Below, piece by piece: positions 1 to 6,431 of a DNA stretch of 10,471 nt. The stretch is taken from NCBI GenBank assembly GCA_964482845.1, contig CAYZZE010000078.1, positions 1 through 10,471 on the forward strand. The letters run 5' to 3'. Origin of the DNA: VGPI01 sp964482845 (GTDB lineage Bacteria > Cloacimonadota > Cloacimonadia > Cloacimonadales > Cloacimonadaceae). A program made the translations under genes and the position numbers. Every line of letters starts with the position of its first letter. The stretch's first letter is position 1. The notes under the pieces are model-generated. The model did not search any database, was not told the origin of the DNA, and saw only the letters and a program-made list of their open reading frames with translations.

Positions 1-2
1 CG

Positions 3-158
3 ATAAAATATTGGGCTATCCACAAAGATAAATTAATTCCTGATAGAGTCTTCCTCTTCCCCTTCAGAGCATATTGTTCAACTGATGCAAAGACATATAT
101 CGGCATTAGTGGTCAAACCGTGACTCTGAATTTATCTATGCAGAAACCAACATACTGA
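3..158 (+). CDS. Possible C-terminal tail of a protein cut by the left edge
   Basis: Reading from base 3 gives 51 codons without a stop, ending at TGA 156-158. There is no start codon at the beginning, so if real it is the end of a gene lying mostly outside the window. The peptide contains KYWAIHKDKLIPDR and ends GQTVTLNLSMQKPTY; I recognise no family. Its codon third positions are clearly poorer in G+C (about a third) than in the genes further right, which fits either non-coding DNA or a foreign gene. An open stretch of this length is not rare by chance. It stops five bases before the first copy of the repeat array, so a mobile-element gene followed by its end is one reading. Confidence is low. 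Confidence 0.22.
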   Translation: MKYWAIHKDKLIPDRVFLFPFRAYCSTDAKTYIGISGQTVTLNLSMQKPTY

Positions 159-427
159 ACGTTTGACAAATTGCTGTCACGGTTTACTGGCCTTGGATTC
201 CGATGAATTGACAGATTAGTGTCACAGCTTGCGCGCATCTCTGCACTTTTGTCTGATGGGTGCCACTATTTGACATTTCTGGTGTCACTTCTTACTCGTT
301 GGTGCTTTTCCTCGGCTGCTATTGTCTGCCCGATTTTTTTCCGCTTGACATATATGCCTTGTCCAGTGACAGTGATGTGATGCGTATTTATATGTATGAC
401 AATGATTAGATAGCAGAAGGAGACAAA
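159..427. other. Non-coding region upstream of the gene run
   Basis: No convincing gene is seen on either strand of this 269-base stretch. It holds the three-copy inverted repeat array (163-288), a T-run at 334-340 with only a four-base-pair stem before it, and a TTGACA at 345-350 that could be a -35 box but has no good -10 at 16-18 bases. A strong Shine-Dalgarno sequence, AAGGAGA, lies at 417-423, four bases before the acyl-CoA dehydrogenase ATG. Because all downstream genes point right and are tightly packed, the main promoter of the run is expected here, but I cannot place it. Confidence 0.6.
163..288. repeat. Three-copy array of imperfect inverted repeats, TTGACA-N6/7-TGTCAC
   Basis: Copies lie at 163-180 (centre AATTGC), 208-225 (centre GATTAG) and 270-288 (centre TTTCTGG, one base longer). 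Each pairs TGACA with TGTCA around the centre, so each is nearly palindromic, and all three are in the same orientation (TTGACA left, TGTCAC right). The starts are 45 and 62 bases apart. A related GTGCCACT at 260-267 precedes GTGTCACT at 282-289 by 22 bases. The pattern fits an operator array for a dimeric regulator of the gene run starting at 428, or repeated transposase-binding sites at a transposon end (IS21-like and Tn7/Tn5053-like elements carry repeated sites at their ends). The sequence alone does not decide. Confidence 0.7.
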
Positions 428-1576
428 ATGGAATACTTTTTGACTGAAGAACAATTGGAGATGAAAGAGATCGCGCGTCGGATTGCCGAAGAAAAGATGC
501 GTCCAGTTAGCGAGAAGTATGACGAGGAAGGCACCTTCCCCTGGGATATCGTGGACGTGATGCGCCGGGCGGATATTTTTGCCATATTGGTTCCCGAAGA
601 TTATGACGGGATCAGCGGCAAGGTGATGGATCTGGCGATCGTGACGGAAGAACTGTGTGCAGTGGATGCGGGTATCGCTCTGGCTTTTGGGGTTACGGGA
701 CTGGGAATGTATCCGATCCTGCTCGGTGGTAGCGAAGAACAGAAGAAAAAATACCTGCCCCAGATTGCCAGCGGAGAACGTCTGGCTGCTTTTGCACTTA
801 CGGAAGCCAATGCCGGCAGCGATGCCGGTGCGATCGAAACCACCGCACGCCGTGAAGGTGATCACTATATCCTCAACGGCACCAAGCAGTGGATCAGTAA
901 TGGCGGAGAAGCGGAGATCTACACCGTATTTGCCATGACCGACAAGACCAAAGGCGCCCGCGGTGCGTCCTGTTTCATCGTGGAAAAGGGAACGCCCGGA
1001 TTTACCTTTGGTAAAAAGGAAAATAAGATGGGAATCCGTGCCAATTCCACCCGGGAATTGATCTTTGAGGACTGCAAGATCCCGGCAGAGAATATCATCG
1101 GACGCGAAGGCACGGGATTTATCATTGCCATGAAGGTGTTTGACAAAAGCCGTCCCATGGTCGGTGCCCAGGCAGTGGGCATTGCCCGCGGCGCTTTTGA
1201 GGCAGCCATCCGCTATTCGCAACAGCGTCAGCAATTTGGCAAGCCAATCTCGTCCTTTCAGGCGGTGCAATTCATGCTCGCCGATATGGCCACCCAGATC
1301 GAAGCAGCCCGCGCTTTGGTGATGCAGACCGCCCGGATGGTGGATGCCGGCATCAAAGGTTATGCCAAGGAATCCGCCATGTGCAAATACTATGCCTCGG
1401 ATGTGGCGATGAAAGTGACCACCGATGCCGTCCAGATCCTTGGCGGCTATGGTTATATGAAGGAATATCCTGTGGAAAAGATGATGCGCGACGCCAAGAT
1501 CCTCCAGATCTATGAAGGCACCAATCAGATCCAACGCGGCATCGTTGCCGGCGCTCTGCTCAAAGAATACTATTAA
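428..1576 (+). CDS. Acyl-CoA dehydrogenase (FAD-dependent)
   Basis: A 382-residue flavoenzyme of normal family length. It is expected to oxidise an acyl-CoA to the trans-2-enoyl-CoA and pass electrons to an electron-transfer flavoprotein in the cytoplasm. The N-terminal helical domain covers roughly residues 1-115. Family signature 1 is at 123-136 (LTEANAGSD), signature 2 at 336-355 (QILGGYGY through the MRD), and the catalytic base is probably E363 in IYEGTNQIQR, the position used by short-chain and medium-chain enzymes. The start ATG has a strong AAGGAGA at 417-423. No electron-transfer flavoprotein, thiolase or CoA-ligase gene lies next to it here, so the substrate (short-chain, branched-chain, glutaryl or other) cannot be named. 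The general class is certain. Confidence 0.96.
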   Translation: MEYFLTEEQLEMKEIARRIAEEKMRPVSEKYDEEGTFPWDIVDVMRRADIFAILVPEDYDGISGKVMDLAIVTEELCAVDAGIALAFGVTGLGMYPILLGGSEEQKKKYLPQIASGERLAAFALTEANAGSDAGAIETTARREGDHYILNGTKQWISNGGEAEIYTVFAMTDKTKGARGASCFIVEKGTPGFTFGKKENKMGIRANSTRELIFEDCKIPAENIIGREGTGFIIAMKVFDKSRPMVGAQAVGIARGAFEAAIRYSQQRQQFGKPISSFQAVQFMLADMATQIEAARALVMQTARMVDAGIKGYAKESAMCKYYASDVAMKVTTDAVQILGGYGYMKEYPVEKMMRDAKILQIYEGTNQIQRGIVAGALLKEYY

Positions 1577-1585
1577 GGACGACCG

Positions 1586-1921
1586 ATGCAAGAATGGATA
1601 AAGAACGCACCCTTCGCCATCACCGTATGCGATAAAAACGGTATCATCACCGAAATGAACGACAAAGCCGGCGAAACCTTCGCCCAAGACGGAGGTCTGG
1701 CATTGATCGGCAAGAACCTCTTTGACTGCCATCCGCCTCATGCCTGTGAGACGATCAGACGCATGCTCGCCACCGGAGACGCCAATATCTATACCATCGG
1801 CAAGGCAGGCAAATGCAAACTCATCGTCCAACAACCCTATTGCATTGACGGCGCGGTGGAAGGGATCATCGAGATGTCTATCGAATTGCCGTCTGATATG
1901 CCCCACCATGAACGCGGCTAA
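1586..1921 (+). CDS. Stand-alone PAS-domain protein
   Basis: A 111-residue soluble protein that is a single PAS fold. The start of the domain is clear (PFAITVCDKNGIITEMND, residues 8-25), followed by the ETFA helix, IGKNLFDCHP and a beta-rich C-terminal half ending in EGIIEMSIELPSDMPH. Small proteins of this kind with a conserved DCHP or CHPP motif occur in anaerobes. It has no histidine kinase, GGDEF or DNA-binding part, so any signal must pass by protein contact. It starts nine bases after the acyl-CoA dehydrogenase stop, with AAGGA at 1575-1579 overlapping that stop codon, and its end overlaps queH by 14 bases. Co-expression with both neighbours is likely; a ligand and a partner are not known. 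Confidence 0.88.
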   Translation: MQEWIKNAPFAITVCDKNGIITEMNDKAGETFAQDGGLALIGKNLFDCHPPHACETIRRMLATGDANIYTIGKAGKCKLIVQQPYCIDGAVEGIIEMSIELPSDMPHHERG

Positions 1922-2450
1922 GATATTAGTCCATGTATGCTGTGCGCCCTGTTTTGCGGCGCCCTGTCAAGACCTGAGAGACAAGGGGATGGATGTGACC
2001 GCCTGGTGGTTCAACCCCAATATCCATCCCTTTACCGAATACCAGAAACGGCGGCAATCGCTCCTGGACTTTGCCGCAGAAAAGCATCTGCCCCTGATCC
2101 TGAGGGACGAATACGAATTGGAATCATTTCTGCGTCATGTAGCCCCCGATCCCGGGTTACGCTGTGAATACTGCTACCGCTCGCGGCTGGAGGAACTGGT
2201 CAGAACGGCTCGGGAACAGGGCTTTGACTATTTTTCCACGACCCTGCTCTACAGCAAATATCAAAAGCATGACCGGATCGTAGCCATCTGCAGCGAGTTA
2301 TCGGAACGATATGGCATTGCTTTTTATGATGACGACTGGCGGCGGTTATGGCAGCGGGGAATTGACTTATCCAAAGCGGCCGGTATGTATCGCCAGCGAT
2401 ATTGCGGCTGTATCTACAGCGAAAAAGATCGCTGGTTGGGAAAGAAATGA
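1908..2450 (+). CDS. queH: Epoxyqueuosine reductase, QueH type
   Basis: 180 residues, a normal length for QueH (formerly DUF208). It performs the last step of queuosine synthesis, reducing epoxyqueuosine to queuosine in the wobble position of GUN-anticodon tRNAs, without the cobalamin used by QueG. The iron-sulfur and metal ligand cysteines are present: HVCCAPC (C11, C12, C15), RCEYCY (C86, C89) and YCGC (C166, C168). WWFNPNIHPFTEY (33-45) and TTLLYSKYQKHD (111-122) are also typical. I chose ATG 1908 because it puts the CCAPC motif ten residues from the N-terminus, as in the family; the frame stays open further upstream but only inside the PAS gene. The stop overlaps the next start as ATGA. 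No other queuosine genes are in the window. Confidence 0.94.
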   Translation: MNAAKILVHVCCAPCFAAPCQDLRDKGMDVTAWWFNPNIHPFTEYQKRRQSLLDFAAEKHLPLILRDEYELESFLRHVAPDPGLRCEYCYRSRLEELVRTAREQGFDYFSTTLLYSKYQKHDRIVAICSELSERYGIAFYDDDWRRLWQRGIDLSKAAGMYRQRYCGCIYSEKDRWLGKK

Positions 2451-3376
2451 GCAGATACCGAAAGATAGACCTCAGCCGGGTTAGAAGCCACTCGTTGGCC
2501 CAGCGAACCAGTAAGGTAGATGCCATGCATTTAGCCAAGCCGGGCAAAGTGGCCTTGGATGCTTTTTGGGATTGCTGTCCCGACATACTGCAAGCCCGGG
2601 CGATGAAAGAACTAATCTCTGCCTGCCGCCGAGCGAAAGAACGGTGTAAAGCCATCATCGCCGGATTGGGCGGCCATGTCATCAAATGCGGCTTGTCGCC
2701 GTTACTGGTCGAAATGATGGAAGCGGGCTTTATTACCTGCATCTGCGCCAATGGTTCGGTAGCGATCCATGACTATGAGATCGCCATGAGTGGATCCACC
2801 TCGGAGGATGTAAGCGAAGCGCTGGCGGAAGGCTCTTTCGGCATGGCGGAGGAAACCGCGGACGGAATCAATGCCTATCTGGTCAAAGCCGCGGCAGAAG
2901 GTCTCGGAGCCGGTGAAGCGCTGGGTCGTGAACTATGGGAAAAGGCATCTTATCAGGAACTCTCCCTACTCGCGAATGCCTGGCGTTTGAGTGTCCCCGT
3001 AACCATCCACGTTGGCATCGGCACCGATATTATTCACCAACATCCCTCTGCCGATGGCGCTGCGATCGGCAAGACCTCGCTGCATGATTTTCATGTCCTG
3101 GCGGATCAGGTGACCGGTCTCAACGACGGTGGCGTTTTTATCAACTTCGGCTCGGCGGTGATTATACCAGAAGTATTTGTCAAAGCACTCAACCTTGCAC
3201 GAAATACCGGGCATGACGTGCGTGATTTTACGACAGCGGTATTTGACATGAATTCGCATTACCGGCCGTGGGAGAACATCGTTCGCCGCCCAGTTCAGAC
3301 CGGAGGCACAGGCTATTACTTCATTGGTCATCATGAACTGATGATTCCGCTATTCGTTAAGAGTTTGATACCTTGA
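2447..3376 (+). CDS. Uncharacterised deoxyhypusine-synthase-like protein
   Basis: 309 residues from the ATG that overlaps the queH stop (ATGA). It has no signal peptide or membrane segment. It belongs to a strongly conserved bacterial family of unknown function, with blocks GLGGHVIKCGLSPLL (73-87), ANGSVAIHDYEIAMSG (101-116), EGSFGMAEET (128-137), VGIGTDIIHQHPSADGAAIG (189-208), NFGSAVIIPEVF (233-244) and TGYYFIGHHELMIPL (288-302). The order and spacing resemble deoxyhypusine synthase: the glycine-rich NAD-binding parts, the A..IPV..P..TD.. block and the final F/IPLLV strand can be matched by eye. At the position of the catalytic lysine (WGK in eukaryotes) this protein has RPWENIVRRPV and no lysine. 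Bacteria normally lack eIF5A, so hypusine formation is unlikely. Another NAD-dependent transferase or lyase role is possible; the fold assignment is my inference. Confidence 0.8.
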   Translation: MSRYRKIDLSRVRSHSLAQRTSKVDAMHLAKPGKVALDAFWDCCPDILQARAMKELISACRRAKERCKAIIAGLGGHVIKCGLSPLLVEMMEAGFITCICANGSVAIHDYEIAMSGSTSEDVSEALAEGSFGMAEETADGINAYLVKAAAEGLGAGEALGRELWEKASYQELSLLANAWRLSVPVTIHVGIGTDIIHQHPSADGAAIGKTSLHDFHVLADQVTGLNDGGVFINFGSAVIIPEVFVKALNLARNTGHDVRDFTTAVFDMNSHYRPWENIVRRPVQTGGTGYYFIGHHELMIPLFVKSLIP

Positions 3377-3460
3377 AGCCGGCGTGGCAATTTCGCCTCG
3401 CTGAGAAGATTTTCCTTGATTTAATCCCGCAGGTACAGAATTTGGTCTATAGGTGAGAAT

Positions 3461-3481
3461 ATGTCCTTGAAAAAGGAGTGA
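3461..3481 (+). other. Six-codon micro-ORF over the ribH ribosome-binding site
   Basis: ATG TCC TTG AAA AAG GAG TGA encodes MSLKKE. An AGGTGAG at 3451-3457 could serve as its Shine-Dalgarno sequence. Its last codons are the AAGGAG that serves ribH, and its stop ends five bases before the ribH ATG, so translating it would cover and then release the ribH start. This could be translational coupling or pure chance in a purine-rich stretch. The rest of the 110-base gap (3377-3486) shows no FMN riboswitch (too short), terminator or clear promoter. Confidence 0.2.
3474..3478 (+). promoter_or_regulatory. Ribosome-binding site that sets the ribH start
   Basis: AGGAG eight bases before ATG 3487. The in-frame GTG at 3478 overlaps this site and would add only three residues, so it is not the start. 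Confidence 0.8.
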
Positions 3482-3486
3482 TAGAG

Positions 3487-3951
3487 ATGAAAACTATTGA
3501 AGGAAACCTGATCTCCAAAGGATTCAGGGTCGCGCTGATAGTAAGCCGGTTCAATGAAATGATCGGCAAAAAACTGCTGGATGGGGCGATGGACTGCCTC
3601 CTGCGGCATGAGGTAAAGGAAGAAGACGTTACGGTGATCTGGGTGCCGGGAGCATTTGAGATACCGCTGGTGGCAAAGCAAGCAGGTTTATCCGGCAGAT
3701 ATGATGCCGTGATCTGTCTGGGTGTGCTGATCCGGGGTGCTACGCCTCACTTTGAATACATCAGCGGAGAAGTGACCAAAGGGATCGCTCTGGTGGGGCT
3801 GGAACTCAATCTTCCCGTAATCTACGGCATCCTGACCACGGACAGCATCGAACAAGCGATCGAACGTGCCGGAACAAAAGCCGGCAACAAAGGTTGGAAT
3901 GCTGCGCTCGCTGCCTTGGAAATGATCAATCTCCTGAAGGAGATAAACTGA
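3487..3951 (+). CDS. ribH: 6,7-dimethyl-8-ribityllumazine synthase
   Basis: 154 residues, the usual length. It condenses 5-amino-6-ribitylamino-uracil with 3,4-dihydroxy-2-butanone 4-phosphate to give lumazine, the penultimate step of riboflavin synthesis, and normally assembles into pentamers or 60-subunit capsids. Motifs in order are SRFNE (20-24, with the aromatic F22 stacking on the pyrimidine), VPGAFEIP (53-60), GVLIRGATPHFEYI (79-92) with catalytic H88, and ERAGTKAGNKGWNAA (126-140) with phosphate-binding R127. ATG 3487 is preferred because AGGAG sits eight bases before it. The stop shares its last A with the nusB ATG. No ribA, ribB, ribD or ribE lies in the window, so the rest of the pathway is elsewhere. 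Confidence 0.97.
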   Translation: MKTIEGNLISKGFRVALIVSRFNEMIGKKLLDGAMDCLLRHEVKEEDVTVIWVPGAFEIPLVAKQAGLSGRYDAVICLGVLIRGATPHFEYISGEVTKGIALVGLELNLPVIYGILTTDSIEQAIERAGTKAGNKGWNAALAALEMINLLKEIN

Positions 3952-4400
3952 TGGGACAACGGCGCAAAGCCAGGGAGATCGCAGTCCAAACCTTGTACGC
4001 GCTGGACTTTGCCGATATCGAAAGCGCGTTTCGTGAGTATTCGTTACTAACCGAATATCCCGAAGTGCTGCAGCAATTGGTCGGTGCCGAAAAGATCGAT
4101 ACTTCCTCACCGGTCTATGCCTTTGCCGATGAATTGATCAAAAATTCGATCATCAATATCGAAGACATTGAAAACGAGATCGATAAACACTCAGATAACT
4201 GGTCGCTGGAGCGTATCGCCCACCTTGACCGTAACATCCTGCATATTGCCGTGTATGAATTGCTTTACACCGATACCCCCCCTGCCGTGGTGATCAATGA
4301 AGCCATCGAGATCGCCAAGAAGTTCTGTTCCGAGGGTAGCGGTAAATTTATCAACGGTATCCTGGATGCCATCTATCAGGACATTTCCGGCAACAAATAG
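3951..4400 (+). CDS. nusB: Transcription antitermination factor NusB
   Basis: 149 residues, all-helical and typical in length. NusB pairs with S10 (NusE) to bind boxA RNA and supports antitermination on rRNA operons. The N-terminal signature RRKAREIAVQTLYALD (4-19) and the C-terminal half are clear: NWSLERIAHLDRNILHIAVYE, then PPAVVINEAIEIAKKF and KFINGILDAI. AAGGAG at 3937-3942 inside ribH lies eight bases before the ATG, and the start overlaps the ribH stop (TGATG), so translation of the two is probably coupled. The ribH-nusB order is common across bacteria. No boxA or rRNA gene is seen here. Confidence 0.97.
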   Translation: MGQRRKAREIAVQTLYALDFADIESAFREYSLLTEYPEVLQQLVGAEKIDTSSPVYAFADELIKNSIINIEDIENEIDKHSDNWSLERIAHLDRNILHIAVYELLYTDTPPAVVINEAIEIAKKFCSEGSGKFINGILDAIYQDISGNK

Positions 4401-4405
4401 GGTAT

Positions 4406-5311
4406 ATGGACAACCGCCTGCGCTGCAGTTTCGGCGTGATCGCCTACAATGAGGAACACATTATCCTCCGGCTCTTGCAAGCCCTTTGTATGCAGCAACT
4501 GCAGAAAACAGAGATCGTTGAGATCATTGTGGTCTCCAGCGCCTGCCGGGATCGGACGGATGAGATCGTCCGCCAGTTCATTGCGGAGCGTGGTGAGAAT
4601 TCCTCGCCCAAGGTGATCCTGCTCACCCAGGCAAAACGGGAAGGCAAGGCATCCGCCATCAACCTCTTTATGAAACATGCCGTCTGTGATATCCTGATCG
4701 TGGAAAGCGGGGATACCATTCCTGCGCCCGATGCCATCGAAAAACTTGTTTTGCCATTTGGTGATCCCAAGACCGGGGCTACCGGCGGCAGACCCATACC
4801 GGTCAACAAGACAGATACTTTGATGGGTTATGCTGTGCAATTGCTTTGGCGCTTGCATCACCGGATGGCGATGATCAGCCCCAAATTGGGGGAAGTAATT
4901 GCCTTTCGCAAAGTTATGGAAACCATTCCATCTGATTCGGCAGTGGACGAAGCCAGCATCGAAGCGATCATCCGCCGCTCCAAATTGCGCCTCAGTTATG
5001 TCCCGGATGCCATTATTCATAACAAAGGACCGGAAAACTTGAGGGACTTTATCAAACAGCGCCGCCGCATCCAAAACGGGCATCTGTGGCTCAGACACAA
5101 GCATCATTACAGCGTCGTATCCCAGGACTTCGGAGTGCTTTTTAGGATACTGATAAACGAGATCAGGGATAATCCGCTGCAACTGGCAAAACTGATCCTC
5201 GTGATCAAACTGGAGATTATCTGTCGTCTTCTGGGATCCTACGACTTTTACATCAAGAAAAAGAACCCTTTTGCCTGGGACATCTCTCAATCCACCAAGA
5301 AATTGGCTTGA
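4406..5311 (+). CDS. Family 2 glycosyltransferase
   Basis: 301 residues. The GT-A fold opening is clear: FGVIAYNEEHII (9-20), IIVVSSACRDRTDEIV (40-55), REGKASAIN (78-86), TGGRPIPVN (126-134), GEVIAFRK (162-169) and VDEASIEAII (180-189). It should move a sugar from a nucleotide-activated donor to an envelope glycan or lipid at the inner face of the membrane. The usual DxD metal site reads VESGDTIP (99-106), keeping only D103. A QxxR-type motif is seen as KQRRRIQNGHLW (217-228). No full membrane helix is predicted by eye; the stretch LAKLILVIKLEIICRLL (260-276) is amphipathic and could lie on the membrane. The start has only a weak AGGG nearby. Donor and acceptor are unknown. Confidence 0.88.
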   Translation: MDNRLRCSFGVIAYNEEHIILRLLQALCMQQLQKTEIVEIIVVSSACRDRTDEIVRQFIAERGENSSPKVILLTQAKREGKASAINLFMKHAVCDILIVESGDTIPAPDAIEKLVLPFGDPKTGATGGRPIPVNKTDTLMGYAVQLLWRLHHRMAMISPKLGEVIAFRKVMETIPSDSAVDEASIEAIIRRSKLRLSYVPDAIIHNKGPENLRDFIKQRRRIQNGHLWLRHKHHYSVVSQDFGVLFRILINEIRDNPLQLAKLILVIKLEIICRLLGSYDFYIKKKNPFAWDISQSTKKLA

Positions 5312-5347
5312 TGAGCAGGATGCAGGCAAGTCAAACAAGGTAATAAT

Positions 5348-6430
5348 GTGATCTTCTTATTGTTCAGGATAGTCGGCTATTATTTCAAGCGTCTGATCGG
5401 TTTTCCCAAACTGATGCCGACAAACTATACCATTAGTTTGCTCAATACCTGCAATTCCCGGTGCAGCACCTGCAACATCTGGAAGAAACAGAGTAAGAAC
5501 CTGACTCTGGATGAATACCGCAAAATATTCCGATCCATCGGTCATTCTCCATATTGGATCACTTTCAGCGGTGGTGAGCCGTTTTTACGCAATGATATCG
5601 TGGAGATCGTAAAACTCTCCTATTCTTATTGCCGGCCGCGGATCATCAATATCCCTACCAACGGTTTGATGGTCAAGACCATCGTGGAAAAGACCGCTGC
5701 CATAACCAATGCCTGCCCCCGCTCACAGATCATCGTCAATATCTCCATGGACGGGATCGATGAAAAGCACGACCAGATACGCAACGTGCCCGGCTCCTAT
5801 AAAAAAGCCATCTCCACCTTTCACAAACTCAAAGCGCTTAAATTAAAGAATCTCTCCATAGGTATCCATACTGTGATCTCCAAATTGAACGTAGAGGATT
5901 TCCCTTTTATCGCCAGCCAGTTGCTCCGGTTGGATCCTGATTCCTATATCACGGAAATAGCCGAGCAGCGCGTGGAATTGGATACGATGGATGCAGACAT
6001 CGCTCCCGGACAGATCGCCTACAAATCCGCCATCGACTATCTGATCCACCGGATCAAAAATGACAGGTTCAAGGGTATGAACAAGATTACCATGGCTTTT
6101 CGGGTCGAGTATTATAATCTGGTAAAACGCATCCTGCGCGATGAAACGCAGGTTATACCTTGTTATGCCGGGACCGCCTCGGTGCAGATCTCGCCCGATG
6201 GCGATGTCTGGTCTTGCTGTATGAAGGCAAAGGTCATCGGCAGATTACGGAAGACCAATTACAACTTCCGCAAGATATGGTATTCTGCAGAGGCAGAATT
6301 GGAACGCCGCAGCATCCGCCGTAAAGAATGCTGGTGTCCTCTTGCCAACGCATCCTACACCAATATGCTCTTACATTTGCCGACGGTTCTGCGTGTCTTT
6401 TACCGTAGTAATATTAAGTGGTGGAGTTGA
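5348..6430 (+). CDS. Radical SAM protein with SPASM-like C-terminal cysteines
   Basis: 360 residues. C35, C39 and C42 form the CxxxCxxC motif that binds the SAM-cleaving 4Fe-4S cluster, and SGGEP (74-78) and NIPTNGL (101-107) are the matching SAM-site elements. The C-terminal part adds C272 (IPCYAG), C290 and C291 (SPDGDVWSCCM), and C328 and C330 (ECWCPLAN), a SPASM/twitch-like arrangement that could hold a second cluster. The N-terminus has a short hydrophobic stretch, residues 1-20. GTG 5348 is taken as start, with AAGG at 5337-5340; the ATG two bases earlier is in another frame, and the next in-frame ATG would cut the leader. It follows the glycosyltransferase by 36 bases. Substrate is unknown; a glycan, lipid or peptide modification is possible. 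Confidence 0.9.
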   Translation: MIFLLFRIVGYYFKRLIGFPKLMPTNYTISLLNTCNSRCSTCNIWKKQSKNLTLDEYRKIFRSIGHSPYWITFSGGEPFLRNDIVEIVKLSYSYCRPRIINIPTNGLMVKTIVEKTAAITNACPRSQIIVNISMDGIDEKHDQIRNVPGSYKKAISTFHKLKALKLKNLSIGIHTVISKLNVEDFPFIASQLLRLDPDSYITEIAEQRVELDTMDADIAPGQIAYKSAIDYLIHRIKNDRFKGMNKITMAFRVEYYNLVKRILRDETQVIPCYAGTASVQISPDGDVWSCCMKAKVIGRLRKTNYNFRKIWYSAEAELERRSIRRKECWCPLANASYTNMLLHLPTVLRVFYRSNIKWWS

Positions 6431-6431
6431 T

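Noticed and set aside
312..340. Possible rho-independent terminator (TCGG/CCGA then a T-run)
   Set aside because: The stem has only four base pairs, with a 14-base loop and a C-C mismatch next to it; too weak to call.
345..373. Promoter with TTGACA as -35 box
   Set aside because: At 16-18 bases downstream the sequence reads around GACAGT, which does not resemble TATAAT. TTGACA is also the arm of the nearby repeat family.
266..1909. Long open frame (547 codons) on the minus strand
   Set aside because: It lies opposite the acyl-CoA dehydrogenase and PAS genes, which have clear family motifs. The minus product has no recognisable domain and reflects the codon pattern of the + strand genes.
2447..3376. 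True deoxyhypusine synthase
   Set aside because: The catalytic lysine motif is missing and bacteria lack the eIF5A substrate, so the name would mislead.
3416..3452. Promoter before ribH (TTGATT ... TCTATA)
   Set aside because: The spacing is 25 bases, and at normal spacing there is no acceptable -10.
3377..3486. FMN riboswitch before ribH
   Set aside because: The gap is 110 bases, shorter than the usual aptamer, and the conserved riboswitch blocks are not seen.
3478..3486. GTG start three codons upstream in ribH
   Set aside because: The GTG overlaps the ribosome-binding site; ATG 3487 has proper spacing and gives the normal N-terminus.
4376..5338. Minus-strand open frame of 320 codons
   Set aside because: It is the antisense shadow of the GT2 glycosyltransferase, with no motif of its own.
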